64,000 nt of DNA, taken from assembly GCA_948474755.1 (NCBI GenBank), contig CAOLHI010001820.1, positions 124,001-188,000 of the forward strand, given 5' to 3'. Made by a program: the position numbers and the translations under genes. Below the pieces are notes generated by a model that worked only from the letters and a program-made list of their open reading frames with translations, searched no databases and was not told where the DNA came from. The stretch is from Ctenosaura bakeri (taxonomy: Eukaryota > Chordata > Lepidosauria > Squamata > Iguanidae). This document shows, piece by piece, positions 1-11,683 of this stretch. Within the stretch, counting starts at the first letter, position 1; each line of letters opens with the position of its first letter.

Positions 1-1039
1 CTTTCATGTTCTGGTTCTGACAAAGTCCCCTCACCCAAGAAACTGTTATTTATCCCAGGAGGAAATGATACCCTTTTTTTGACCAGAAATTTGGGGGAGT
101 CTGGTAACTCTAACCCCGACACACAAAGTACCGGTAATTTCTCCAAGTTCTGATTAGAGATGTAGAATTTCTGGAAATTCTACAGCTATTTAGAAAAGTT
201 CCCCCTCCAGCTTTTTTCTAGGGGGAAAAAAATAAAGTGAGTATTGAAATACACAAACTGTTACTTTCATATCACAACATAACTTATTATTTATGCCTAA
301 ATTAGCATGTAGAATTGTACTACTGGGCATATTTATGAATTTAAACACAAACACATAAACACATAAAAGCCTTAATCTTGTAAAATAGAAATTGTGTATA
401 TACTTGTATGAAAGAAAATTGCAGAGTGCTGCAACGTCCAGCACACCCTAAGCAAGTTCATCTTAGTTTTGGGCATATGAGATATAGGAACAGCATGAAA
501 ATAGGAAAAGCTTGAAGATAGGAGGAAAAGATTTTCTGACAAAATTAAATTTGTGATTTGGACAGAAATAATCTCATATAGTCCCAAAGACTAGTCGGCT
601 GGAAACACATTTGGATGTATAGTTTAAATCATAGTTGTAAACTTTAAACAATTCACTAGTGTATTAGAAGGAGCTATGAAGTTCCTCTGTTTTCTTCTGT
701 CACAAAGATGGTATCCATTAAATGCAGAAATGCATCTTAGATTTGAATGTTGTGTACATCTACGGTGTGTACAGGAATGTGTACAGTTCAGAGGAGCAGA
801 CTAGAGCTCTCCAGCAGATAAGTCTTAAGTGCTTCACTAAACTGCAAATTCCAAGATTTCATAAGATGGAGCCATGATGATTAAAGTAGTATCCAGTGAC
901 TACCACTTTGTAGTGTAAACAGACTCTTGACTTGAAATGGAATGTGTAGACTGCCTAAGGGCACGAAAATACATGCATCCTGCTTCAAAATCACCATCTG
1001 TCTGTCACCTCAACACCCAAATCAACTTGTTCTTGTTCA
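1..1039. other. PUM1 intron, no recognised feature
   Basis: Intronic sequence upstream of the first visible PUM1 exon. The short open frames here are not supported by any family resemblance, and no repeat was recognised up to the CR1 homology that starts near 1040. The PUM1 exon that should precede 3609 is not in this stretch. Confidence 0.5.
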
Positions 1040-2312
1040 TGGATTTCTCAAAAATAAGTCATGCCAGACTAATCTTATCTCTTTTTATGTTAGAGTTACT
1101 AGCTTGATAGATGAAGGGAATGCTGTGGATGTAGCATATCTCGATTTCAGTAAGGCCTTTGACAAAGTTCCCCATGACATTCTTGCAACGAAGCTAGTAA
1201 AATGTGGGCTGGACAGGGCTACTGTTAGTTGAATTTGTAATTGGTTGGCCGACCGAACCCAAAGGGTGATCACGAATGGCTGCTTTTCGTCCTGGAGAGA
1301 AGTGACTAGCGGGGTGCCACAGGGTTCTGTCCTGGGCCCGGTGCTGTTCAATATTTTTATCGACGACTTGGATGAAGGAATAGAGGGCATGCTCATCAGA
1401 TTTGCAGATGACACCAAATTGGGAGGGGTTGCTAATACGCCAGAGGACAGGATCAAAATTCAAAATGACCTGGATGGATTGGAGAGGTGGGCCAAGGCTA
1501 ACAAAATGAAATTCAACAGAGGGAAGTGTAAGGTTCTACACTTAGGTAGAAAAAATGGAATACAGAAATATAGGATGGGGGACACGTGGCTGGATAGCAG
1601 TACATGTGAAAGGGATCTAGGAGTCTTCATAGACGACGAGCTGAACATGAGTCAGCAGTGTGATGCAGCAGCCAAGACAGCTAATGCAATTCTCGGCTGC
1701 ATCAATAGCTAATGCAATTCTCGGCTGCATCAGTAGGAGTATGGTGTTTAGATCGAGGGAGGTACTGGTACCACTCTACTCTGCTTTGGTTAGACCTCAT
1801 CTTGAATACTGTGTCCAGTTCTGGGCACCCCAATTCAAGAAGGACATGGTCAAGCTGGAGCAAGTCCAAAGGAAGGTGACCAAAATGGTGAGAGGCCTGG
1901 AAGCCATGCCCTATGAGGATAGACTTAGAGAGCTGTGTATGTTTAGTCTGCAGAAGAGAAGGTTAAGAGGGGACATGATAGCCATGTTTAAATATTTGAA
2001 GGGATGTCATGTAGAGGAAGGAGAGGGCTTGTTTTCTGCTGCTTCAGAGACCAGGACAAGGAGCAATGAATTCAAGCTGCAGGAAAGGAGATTCCACCTG
2101 AACCTCAAGAAGAACTTCCTGACAGTCAGGGCTGTCCGGCAGTGGAATATGCTGCCTTGGAGTGTAGTGGAGGCTCCTTCTTTGGAGGTTTTTAAGTAGA
2201 GGCTAGATGGCCGTTTGTCGGGAGTGCTTTGAGGGTGTTCCTGCATGGCAGGGGGTTGGACTGGATGGCCCATGTGGTCTCTTCCATCTCTACATTTCTA
2301 TGATTCTATGAT
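1040..2312 (+). mobile_element. CR1 LINE, 5'-truncated, RT to 3' end
   Basis: Non-LTR retrotransposon of the CR1 clade. Reading on the + strand, the reverse transcriptase shows FSKAFDKVPHD (about 1146-1178), SGVPQGSVLGPVLFNIF (about 1309-1359) and the catalytic FADDTK (about 1399-1416). The C-terminal part ([13 protein letters not shown], then PSLEVFK) ends near 2199. The 3' end has the usual CR1 tail with the heptad ATTCTATG near 2305. An in-frame stop after ATVS (about 1231) and a 28-bp duplication at 1679-1734 break the frame, so it is dead. ORF1 and the endonuclease are absent, as expected for a 5'-truncated copy. Confidence 0.9.
1679..1734 (+). repeat. 28-bp tandem duplication inside CR1
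   Basis: Two adjacent 28-bp copies (1679-1706 and 1707-1734), differing at one base, both beginning AGCTAATGCAATTCTCGG. 28 is not a multiple of three, so the duplication shifts the RT frame. The open frame that ends at 1712 resumes in another frame. Confidence 0.9.
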
Positions 2313-3608
2313 CATTCTCTTAATTTTGAAGACCTACATATCTTCCTATTTCACAGTGTCTGATAATTCAAATGAGTGAACTCTTCCCTTAAAAAACAAA
2401 CAAACCAATTTTACTCTTTCCAAAACAGAAGCTAGTTCAGTGTATCTCTCTACTTTCTCAGTTTTTTCATTTTCTCCTCTGCAAAAGCTAAAGATTCATT
2501 TTCAGGAAACAAAAAGAATGAACAGCATTTTCTCCTGTTTTTCTTATTTCTTCTGGATTTCACATCTCTGTTCTGGTTGAGATTCGGATTTAATTGGAAC
2601 CCAACTTGATGATTATCCCACAGTGGAATGAGTAAAAACGTGGTAGAAACATCACCTGGCAATATGTGTAATAGCCTAAAGGAGGAGAGCAGGGAGGCTT
2701 AGCTCATTGGTGATCAGTATACTTCGTATACAGAAACTCACAAGATCAGTTTCTGGCATCTTCTCTTAAAAGAATCTTGGAGATGTAGAGAGACTGGGAA
2801 AGGAACCTGGGGTACTTTATTTATTTGAACCTAAGTTACTTTTTATTATTTTTGAGGACCTTTGTATGATCTGATTTGGACAAATATCGTTTATGATTAT
2901 TTCTTTTCTCACAAGCAGATGCCCATTTGTGCATGCTTTTTTTTTTTTAGGTTACATGCTTCCTGATTTGCTCTGTATATTGAATTAGCACTAGTAGCAA
3001 ATATTGATAACCAAATAAGATATTTCTTTGTCCGTTTGTCCATTTGTCCATTTTTGGTCACAAATAGGGAGATACTTGGAGTTTTGGATGTAAATTTATT
3101 TTTATAACCTATTCTGTACGCCACAGTCTTTCTAGAGAGATACGAGCAGCTGCCAGCAATGGTAGAAAGGATGGATATGTCAACAGTGTAGAAACATTAC
3201 TGTCTATTCAAGAGATAGATTACAAAGAGAATGAAAGAGGACAACCCTGTTGTATTCTTTTTATAGGGTAGATGAAAAAGTTTAATTATTTAACAGTTCA
3301 GCAACCGAAAACTTGTAGATAGATTTTACTGTTTTTCCCCCAGAGACATTGTAACCCACTGCCTTCTGAAAGATAATTCACAAATCCAAAAAGCTTGCTT
3401 TCTTAACTGAAAAGTCAGATATTTATCTCCATTTGTTCATTTTTTAAAATACCTGTTTCTGTAGCCTTAAATATGTCTTTTAATATTTATGTGTTGTGTC
3501 AGATGCAACTTTTTTTTAATGTTATTTCCAAATAGTTTGTTCTGTCTTTATTTTTAGTTTTTTTATCTCATAACAAAGATTTTACTTACATCTTCCAATG
3601 TTTCATAG
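2313..3608. other. PUM1 intron remainder before the first exon
   Basis: Apart from the SINE-like piece at 2697-2815, nothing is recognised. The last 30 bases before 3609 are T-rich and end in CATAG, which serves as the acceptor of the exon at 3609. Confidence 0.5.
2697..2815 (+). mobile_element. tRNA-derived SINE fragment (squamate type)
   Basis: The segment has an A-box-like TAGCTCATTGGT and a degenerate B-box-like stretch about 35 bases later, followed by TTTCTGGCATCTTCTCTTAAAA. This order resembles the head and body of tRNA-derived SINEs that I recall as common in squamate genomes. It is diverged and lacks a clear tail, so the family name is left open. Confidence 0.5.
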
Positions 3609-3677
3609 GTTCGATCTATGGATGAATTAAATCATGATTTTCAAGCACTTGCTCTGGAAGGAAGGGCTATGGGAGAA
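3609..3677 (+). CDS. PUM1: PUM1 coding exon (VRSMDELNHDF...)
   Basis: 69-nt exon, phase 0 to phase 0, encoding 23 residues from VRSMDELNHDFQALALEG to MGE. The acceptor is AG at 3607-3608 and the donor is GTAAGT at 3678. From memory of vertebrate PUM1 this lies near residue 120 of about 1186, just after the Gly/His-rich N-terminus. It belongs to the low-complexity N-terminal region that represses target mRNAs, not to the PUM homology domain that binds UGUANAUA sites. GRAMGE joining QLLPGKKFW in the next exon fits PUM1 rather than PUM2. Confidence 0.96.
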
Positions 3678-4597
3678 GTAAGTGAATAATTTCTTGTTGT
3701 GTTTCTATCTTGATCTTCCTCACAGAAGTCAGAACTATTCCCAGTTTTGGTCTAGTTACATGTGCCAGCCTAGTTTATTCCAGAGATGGATTTGCTGACA
3801 GCACCTTCGCATGATTCTTTAAGATGGAAGCCTATACTATAATGGCCTTACCTCTAGATGTTTTAGTTTTTTTCTTTCTTAAAAGGAATGATATTTTCTA
3901 AAGTACATGTATTCAGAACTCTTCTACAATATGGGTTCTATTCATTATTTAGCTTATAACTGCTGTATAGGAAGGTTTGAGATTTAGAATAGATTCTTAC
4001 AAGAGAATGGAGCCTGTAGATACAGGATGAAGGGGTTTATTAATTGAAGATGAGTGGTGCAGCTTTTCCAAATTAGAGTTCCATGTTCTGGATGTTTTGT
4101 TATCTCTGCATACTGGCTAGAGCTCACCAGAATTATGGTCTGAAGCTTCTTGAAAGAGACAATTTCAGAAAATCAGTCCAAGTCCACGTTATTATGTTTC
4201 ATCAAAAGTGTGATTAATGAACATAGAAGGATACCTTATGTTCTGACTGTTTATCTACCTGGCCCAGCGTTTTGTCCTCTGACTGACAGTGGCTCTGCAG
4301 GCTCTCAGGCAGATGGGAGTTCATTCTCAAGACCTGACATGAATCTTTATGCGTGCAAACCATATACTCTACTGCTGAATGTTCTTCTCCAAATGGTGAT
4401 GATGAAGGATGTTAAGAATTCTTACCCCCTCTTTTTTTAAGTTGAGACTTGATTATATTCTGCAAAGTGTGCCTTTTAAGTACAGAAATGCTACTTTGAA
4501 AGGAGACAACATGAGAACAAATGCTTTTGTTAATGCAGCTGATATTGAGAAAATCCCTGACTGCATAATAATGCAGTTTCTAGCATCTTCTGCGTAA
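3678..4597. other. PUM1 intron, no recognised feature
   Basis: Start of the 9.8-kb intron (3678-13478). No conserved coding or repeat signal was recognised before the CR1 fragment at 4598. Confidence 0.5.
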
Positions 4598-4938
4598 TAA
4601 TGCAGAAGAGAAGGTTAAGAGGGGAACATGATAGCCATGTTTAAATATTTGAAGGGATGCCATGTGGAGGAGGAAGTGGGCTTGTTTTCTAGAGCAGTGG
4701 ATTCAAGCTGCAGAAAAGGAGATTCCACCTGAACCTCAGGAAGAACTTCCTGATGGTCAGGGCTGTCCGGTAGTGGAATATGCTGCCTCGGAGTGTAGCG
4801 GAGTCTCCTTCTTTGGAGGTTTGTAAGCAGAGGCTGGATGGCCATCTGTCGGGAGTGCTTTGAGGGTGTTCCTGCATGGCAGGGGGTTGGACTGGATGGC
4901 CCGTGTGGTCTCTTCCAACTCTACATTTCTATGATTTT
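4598..4938 (+). mobile_element. CR1 3' fragment
   Basis: Homologous to the last 350 bp of the CR1 copy at 1040-2312. It starts at the codons for QKRRLR, passes through the RKNFL-like region and reaches the 3' tail (CTATGATTTTTGATT). It contains no catalytic domain. The open frames on the other strand are shadows of it. Confidence 0.85.
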
Positions 4939-5549
4939 TGATTCCTTGACTTGTAGATTGAAACAAGAATGGGGAGCATGAGTCTTTCAGACAAGGGATA
5001 GATCAAGAATGAGGTGAGATTTTTGTGCTATTATTTTGGGTTTCTGACAGTGCAAGCGGAGAGGATGCTGCCGCAGGGAAGAAGTAGAATCCCACCTTCC
5101 CCTCTGTATTTTCAGTAATGAGAGTGGGGACGTAAGGCTCTCTCTAAAGACTGTAACTTGTGTAGAGGAAATTACCTTTCAGTTCCTTACATTAAATGGT
5201 AATGAACTTACCTGGCTTTTAAAGGCAATCTTGTTTAAATTTACTTGCCAGCAACTTACCAGAAAAAAAATTAGGAAGTGGATTATTACCAAGCAAGGAG
5301 TTTGTGTTGCAGTATGTTCTAGCTCATCATCTCCCTATGTAGTATTTACCATATGTTTTTGAATTGCTAACCATTGGGCATGCTGATGGAAGCTGTAGTC
5401 CTATCCATTTGGAGGGGACCAGGGTGGTGAAAGGTGTTCCTAACTATATCAGAACCTGCTCTTACAGTCTCTGCACAGTTGCCCACTGAAAGCCAAACAA
5501 GTTTGCTTGTTGTGGTCTCTTTTTAATCTGTGATTCTGTGAATTAAGAG
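4939..5549. other. PUM1 intron with a small MITE-like piece
   Basis: Mostly unrecognised. At about 5368-5442 the stretch GGGCATGCTGATGG, GCTGTAGTCC and GGTGGTGAAAGG resembles the half-palindromic element that is also seen at 41281-41330 and 47013-47095. Confidence 0.4.
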
Positions 5550-8430
5550 GGAAAAAATGCACTTTTACTTAGTCATTATTAGTTCACCACCAGAATCCCA
5601 AAGGGTGCCTATTTCCTACAGTGGGGTTGGGCATGTCCTGAGGGTAAGCAGGCCATCTTTAGGAACCCACCAATCAGTGAGGGCTGCACTACCCCTTCCC
5701 TCAGTTCTCTATCACTACTGCCCTCCATTCCCCTTCCACCACCATCCTCCCTGCTACTCTCCTTCTCTCTTTCTCTTTTCTTTCCTCAAATGACAAAAGG
5801 AAGAGGGTGGATGAAGAAAAGAAAGACCTTATTGCTGCTGCTGACACCTGACTCTCTACAGAGCTGACGATGTCCTGCCTGTGGTTCTTTGAGCCCACAG
5901 CAGAGGCTATTCTCTGGGTTAATGAGAGGAGGAATCTACACAAAGTGGGTTTCACCCTATCAAGACAGTCAGGAAAGACAGCAGACATCATCAAAAGCAA
6001 ATGGTTCTCAGGTAGCCACTCATCAGTTCTTTCCCTACCTGTGGTTAGAGCAGAGCTTTGTGTTTCTTCTCTTTTGTCATCATTAGACCTGTTTCCCCCC
6101 CCCTTTCTGCTTCTGTATACAGCGTGTCTCAGTTCCTTCTCTTTGTGGCCTCACTTTTATGGAGCTTATTGGAAATGGGTTCAGATTTTAATTTTTCCAT
6201 TCCCTACTCTGCCTAGAATGTTACTACAGAGTTTTAGGCCACAGAGCAATCACTTTTTCCTCCACATGCTCGTGTTCTGTTCCCCTAGGGCCCCAGAGTT
6301 TCTGTGCTCCACCATGTTAGGCACTGGATTGCTTCCCAGGTGTCTGCCCACTTCTCCCATCTGGCTGCCTCAGTTTATGACATTAATGCCTTTCATTAAT
6401 GTCTCATGGGGGATATTGGTAAACTACCCACATAATAGGGCCACAGTTCTGATTCTGCTGCACTGCTTCTGGAAAGAGTTACATTACTGTCAGTGACTCT
6501 CTTTCCAGGAAGCATATAGTGCTTTTTCTGCTTCATATTTATGAGGTTCTGTTCTATTATTCTGATCCAGACTACTTACTGGGGGGAGGAGAAGACCAAC
6601 ACCATTTTCGTGCAAAGACTTAATTTCATGCAAAGAGGAGAAAGAATAATCAGACTCTGAATACATACATAACAGTTTGTCTGAAATGCTTTTCCATGCT
6701 GACAGATTTTTTTCCTTTTTTCCTCTAAGATTATGTCCACTTCAGGTGTTTTTGTTCTAAGACTTCTGAGCAAGCTTCCAATCAACAACAACCAGAACTT
6801 AGTAAAAGAGGGTTCCTACAATCCTTTGTCAGCCCAAGTCATCCATCAAAAAGCTAATACCCCAGGGGACAGGATCAAAATTCAAAATGACCTTGACAGA
6901 TTGGAGAGCTGGGCCAAGGCTAACAAAATGAATTTCAACAGAGAGAAATGTAAGGTCCCACACCTAGGCATAAAAAATGAAATGCACAAATATAGGATTG
7001 GAGACACCTGTCTAGATAACAGTATGTGCGAGGGGGATCTAGGTGTCTTAGTAGACCACAGGCTGACCATGAGTCAGCAGTGTGGTGCAGCAGTCAAGAA
7101 AGCCAACACAGTGCTTGGTTGCCTCAATAGGAGTATGTATAGGAGTATGGTGTCCAGATTGACGAAAGTAATAGTAATAATTGCAGCCTGTCTTCAGTAC
7201 TCACTAAGCAGACCTGCTGTCTCTTTCCTCTCAGTCTGTCATGTTAGAAGACAGGAGAGCATCCTTCCTTTCTTCTCTGGTGTTGCAGAGTTTCCCTTCC
7301 CAAAACCTTCCTCTCGTTCTAAAATACTTCACAAAACCTCTTTTTGAGCCTCTCCAATCTGTCTCTCAGACTTCTAACCCCTGCCTTCTGTTTCATGATT
7401 ACATCAGCTGGGCTAATGTCTAAACTTTCAGCCTTGTCAGTTGAAGGAACATTTGTGTTCTTGTAATCCCGGCTACATTTCAACCCCTCCTTTCTTTCAG
7501 AAGTGTATTCTCAGTTCCATGTCTGTCAGGAGACTGTGCTACCTTCTTTTGGTCCAAATCCACCAAGTTGTGACACAAATTGAATGTAATATGCACCTTG
7601 AAAATTTACACAACCAAAATTAGGGATTTCAGAATAACTGGTTCTGTTTGTTTCCTTCTTCACTTGGGAAAATGGCTTCTAGATTGACTCTTTCCACATG
7701 GATTAAAGCACATGTAGCCCTCGCATATGATCTGGCAGAGCCCTATCCCTTCTTACATCACTTATCATTCAGCAAGGGTCATATTTACAACTTCTTTCTA
7801 TAACGCTCCTCTGATTGACATCTGGAAGGCAGCCACTTGGAGTAGTCCTTTCTTCATCCAACATTACAGAATCAACAGGTTCAGAACTTCTGATGCTGCT
7901 TTAGGGAGAAGGGTGCTCCAGGAAGTGATTCAACTATAAGAGTATCCACTCCCATCCTTGGGTTTGAAGGAGAGCTATGAGAATGTTACACTGGATGCTC
8001 ACCATGAAGGTACATTCTGGATTGTTGGAGAGAAGGAATCTATCTCTTCTTTTGTGTCTACTGTTCTATTCTTTGGATGGTCACTGAGAAAAGGAAGATT
8101 TTGGTTTTTCTCTTTTTATGTGTCCTGTTGTCTGTCTGCTCTGTTACTTGGCCATGATGTGGAATGACAAATCATGATGGTGACTGCCTGAGAACTGTTT
8201 GTTTTTGATTTCAGCAGTCTTCTCTGCCTGTTTTGGGTGATGATAGGATGAAACCCATTTTGTGTGCATTCCTGTTCTCTGCCAACCCAGAATTCTCCTT
8301 TGTGATAAGTATCCAATGTGGCATTTCCTTAATTAGTCCTGTGCAGGCCTGATGACTCACAGGCAGGAAATGACTAGCTCTGTAGAAAGCCTGCTGCTGG
8401 TGGTGAGGATACTTTCCCTTCATCTCCCTT
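5550..8430 (+). mobile_element. Old degenerate DIRS-like element (copy D)
   Basis: Heavily mutated + strand relic, judged from weak translated similarity to the well-preserved DIRS copy at 58221-64000. About 6200-6490 resembles the region after RNase H (NRATVLILLHCFWKELHY against DRADAILVAPYWPRQHWF). About 7330-7940 resembles the tyrosine recombinase, including LRLLT...ITSA, EVYSQFHV and IDIWKAATWS...IQHYRI. The first catalytic Arg region (SARRAGE in the good copy) is lost. About 5820-6020 (+), 7960-8060 (+) and 8160-8420 (-) share sequence, consistent with left terminal repeat, internal complementary region and right terminal repeat. A CR1 fragment interrupts it at 6852-7166. The long open frames here are chance frames. 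Confidence 0.6.
6852..7166 (+). mobile_element. CR1 RT fragment
   Basis: Encodes the CR1 RT segment GDRIKIQNDLDRLESWAKAN and then CEGDLGVLVDHRLTMSQQC, colinear with 1445-1745 of the first CR1 copy. It is truncated at both ends and breaks off shortly after VSRLTK. It lies within the DIRS relic, so it probably inserted into it or was captured during rearrangement. Confidence 0.85.
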
Positions 8431-10973
8431 CTTTGCTTCATCTTTTGATGATGGAAAGAGGGAACAAAAAAGAAGATGGCATTAGTGGAGAAGAGAGTGG
8501 AGGACAGCAGTGGCCAGCTAGAGTTGGGGAGGACAGAGGATAGTGGCAGTGGTTAGAGGGAGACAACGGGGAGAGACTTTTTTTAACTTGGTGATGACGA
8601 TGTGTGCCACCATTTTACTGCTGTGATTCCATGGTCAACTGCAATGGAAAAAATACATCGTATTTTTGTTGTGGGATGCTGAGAAACAATGGAATGCTGC
8701 AGTTGGGGACCTGTGTGCCAACTGCAGGCTGCATAATTCCCACCACTGTCCTAAGAGTAGTCCTCTCATAATTGCCTGGTCATGTTGTGGGCTTGTAGGA
8801 TGTGTAGTCCAGAATATCTAAAGAATGTTAAATCTGCTCAGTGGGGGAAAATTGTTTAGACAAACTAAAATTGCCTTTAATGCTTATAAAGATAGCTCAG
8901 TTCAACAAAAGAGCTTAAAAAATTAAAGCAGAAGAACTCAAAAATATAGTGTGGCCCAGGTTAATAAATAAGGAAGTAAGCCTCCACAGGTGATGGGATT
9001 TATGTTTGCTTTGCCCTTGTTTCTAGAATTATTATTTTTGGGGTGATAGAAAAGCCCTTGTTACATTCTCCCTCCCCCAGGTATGTTCAAACCATTTATA
9101 GGTTAGTTATGCAGCTATGACCACAGTATAAGGACAAATGGTAAGTCTGCAAAAATTATCACATAAAAATTTAAAATTCATCTCTTTCCCAACATTATGG
9201 TTCCTTATGATATGGAACCATTTTTATGGGATTCCTATAAAATACTAAGTAAAAGCAAGATTGAACCACAGCACCAAGTCTAGGGATCAGTTTCCTGGTT
9301 CTTGGAGCTTTCCTAGGCCACGGGGTGCACTCATGGTTTTGAAAAATTTTTTTTAATGTTTTGTCAAGGTGGTGGGAACCTATAACTTTTTAAAACTGAT
9401 GCTCCTGGAGACTTTCAGTAGAGGTCATTCACAATTTGAGGAATCAGGGAATGGCACAAAAGCAGTGTGGGAAAATAATATGGAGCTGATATAACTGAAT
9501 GTCCAGAAATATTAATTAAATACTCTTGAGAATGGGAATAATGCAAGTTACCTATTTGCTTTGTTGGTTGCACCATATGTTTGTCATTAAGGGGATAAAT
9601 GTCACCAAGGTAATAAATTTTGATTCAGAATGTAGATATTTCATGTCTTGCTTTGAAGAGATTTTGGCATAATTAAAGCAGCTATTATGAAGTGAAAAGA
9701 AAACTAGAATTATAGTTAAAGTAATAGAACAAGGTAGTAAAAGACTTGAAAAAATAACAAAATTACAGTGTTACTAAAATTGTTAGAAGAAGTGAGTTTT
9801 TAAATTTTGAATCATTCAAGTCAGACATAGCTGAATCAGTCGTAAAGTCTTTCATCTGGTGTTGGGAAAGGAACAACTATGACAAAGAAAGGAGGCAAAA
9901 ATCACAGATTTGTTAAAGCCAAAATGGTTTTGTATGGAATATGTTTAAAAAAAAAAAACAATCAGGGGAGGTGCAGATATGCCCCCCCCCAAAAAAAAGT
10001 CTTATATGTAGAAAACCAATGCAAGAATTATCCAGGAAATTTTTTTGTATAGAAGAATATCTAGACATTGGGCACATTATCTCCAGTCAGAAGGTAATGG
10101 AAAACTAGGCCTGAGACTGCAGCCATAAAGTTGAGCATTTGGATGTTTTCACTGTTTATAGACTTGGGAGAGTATTTTTCTGTGTAGGATGAAGACCTGA
10201 ATAAATACATGGACCTCTGGTGTTCAGTGGATATTTAATGGATATACTAAATGTTATGTAGGGAAGACAAAGGTCTTATCATCATTTAATTTGTAAAACA
10301 CTGACTTCAACATGTAATGTTAGTGAAAGATAAAAATTGTGATGACTTTCATTGACTCTTACTCAGTCTGGCATACTGCAAATTGATTTCTGTCATCTTG
10401 TTGTCACAAACAAATGAATGAATGAATGAATGAATAAATAAATAAATAAAAGGCAACACTGTTAAATTTTGTGTGTAGGAGGTTATTTATTCGTTCATTT
10501 ATTTATTTATTGAATTTATACAGCACCTTTCTCCCAGATTGGGATCCATGGTAGTTTCCAGAAGTTTAAAACAAGATTAAATAAAAATCTAATTTTACAA
10601 AAGTTAAAAAAGAAATAATGGTACCTTTAAAAGCATGGATAAAGCAGTTAAATATGCATTTAAAATATAATGACTGATAACAGATATATACACACACACA
10701 GTACATCACTTCACGCATGCCACTGCTGTTGACACTAAAAGGGAAGGGAGTGTCCATATATGGCAACAGAGGAACTTCTCTAAAAAAGTTGTAAATAGAT
10801 GCTATTTATCAACCAGTAAACTTCTTTAGAAAAATTCTGACAGTGCTATAGGAGTTGTAATGAAAAGGGTTTATTAATACATCTGAATTGCCTCTATACA
10901 ATGTACAAGCCTTGCCCCCTCACTACTTCAAGATGATTTATGAACAAATTAAAGAACACCAGTCCCTCTAGGT
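8431..10973. other. PUM1 intron, mostly unrecognised
   Basis: About 2.5 kb of AT-rich intron with no convincing ORF or RNA gene. It holds a tetranucleotide microsatellite at 10412-10450 and, at about 10483-10560, a second tetranucleotide run followed by CAGCACCTTTCTCCC. The latter looks like the tail of a minus-strand retroposon. Confidence 0.5.
10412..10450 (+). repeat. (AATG)n/(AATA)n microsatellite
   Basis: Compound run of about five AATG units followed by about four AATA units. A complementary TTCG/TTCA/TTTA run sits 35 bp further on (10483-10511), so the two could pair in a hairpin. Confidence 0.9.
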
Positions 10974-11675
10974 CAGTGGTTCTCAACCTTCCTAATGCCG
11001 CAACCCTTTAATACAGTTCTTCATGTTGTGGTGACCCCCAACCATAAAATTATTTATTATTTACAATGCCTCCCCCCTGGCAAAGGCCGCCTCGCTGGCC
11101 AGGAACGGGGGTTGGGTGGGCAGGGAGAGAAAGAGGAGCCGGGAAAAACCTCCACTGGGAAAAACCTCCGAGAACCCCCCCCCCGGGCTCTGCTTCTGCT
11201 TTGCTCTCGTTTCCGCTGGGGGGGCAGTGTGGGAAAAGTTTCCAGAGTGTCAACCCTGGCTGTGGGGGGAGGAATCCCAGCGCCTTTGTCTTTTGTGCCG
11301 AGCGCACCTCGCCCCCCCGGAAGAGTGCCGCCTTGTGGGGCCCCCCGCCCTTCTGCAGCATCCCGCTCCGTGATGAGTGGGGCAGGGGCCATGGTGAGGA
11401 GGGGGCCTACCCCCTGTGCTGCCACCATCCCCCCAAGCTGGCCCGTCAGACGGGAGGTTCTCCCGGTAGCTGAGAAGGGGAGCGATTTCAGTCCCTTCTG
11501 AACAGGGGGCAGGAGGACGCAAGTACATGGCTCTCGCTTGCGCACCACCACAGAGGAGGAGGGAATGGAGCCTAAGACCATCAGAAATATGTATTTTCTG
11601 ATGGTCTTAGGTGACCCCTGTGAAAGGGTCATTCAACCCCCAAAGGGGTCGTGACCCACAGATTGAGAACCGCTG
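10974..11675. mobile_element. Non-autonomous hAT element, SPIN/OC1-like (copy 1)
   Basis: 702-bp DNA transposon. Its ends are imperfect inverted repeats: CAGTGGTTCTCAACC at the left and GGTTCTCAA then CGCTG read inwards at the right. It is flanked by a perfect 8-bp target duplication, CTCTAGGT, at 10966-10973 and 11676-11683. That length and the TCTAG core are typical of hAT elements. The terminal 90 bp resemble, from memory, the SPIN or OposCharlie families known for horizontal spread among tetrapods. The interior is GC-rich and encodes no transposase. The overlapping open frames in both strands (11050-11632) are composition artefacts. Confidence 0.88.
11571..11611. repeat. Perfect 17-bp hairpin in hAT copy 1
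   Basis: Arms 11571-11587 (CCTAAGACCATCAGAAA) and 11595-11611 are exact reverse complements around a 7-nt loop. They sit just inside the conserved right end of the transposon, and I recall a similar subterminal hairpin in SPIN elements. Confidence 0.9.
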
Positions 11676-11683
11676 CTCTAGGT

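Noticed and set aside
2697..2815. tRNA gene
   Set aside because: Box A/B-like motifs are present but the cloverleaf is not; a SINE head explains them better. The same applies at 30930-31142 and 53520-53700.
1..3608. Upstream PUM1 exon
   Set aside because: Searched for codons of the Gly-rich and HRWPTGD-type sequence that should precede VRSMDE; not found.
5870..6496. 208-aa + strand frame as a host gene
   Set aside because: The later part resembles a decayed DIRS pol segment, and the sequence has no splice or start support.
11050..11632. 191-aa, 168-aa and 135-aa overlapping frames on both strands
   Set aside because: GC-rich interior of hAT copy 1; open frames in five readings at once indicate composition, not coding.
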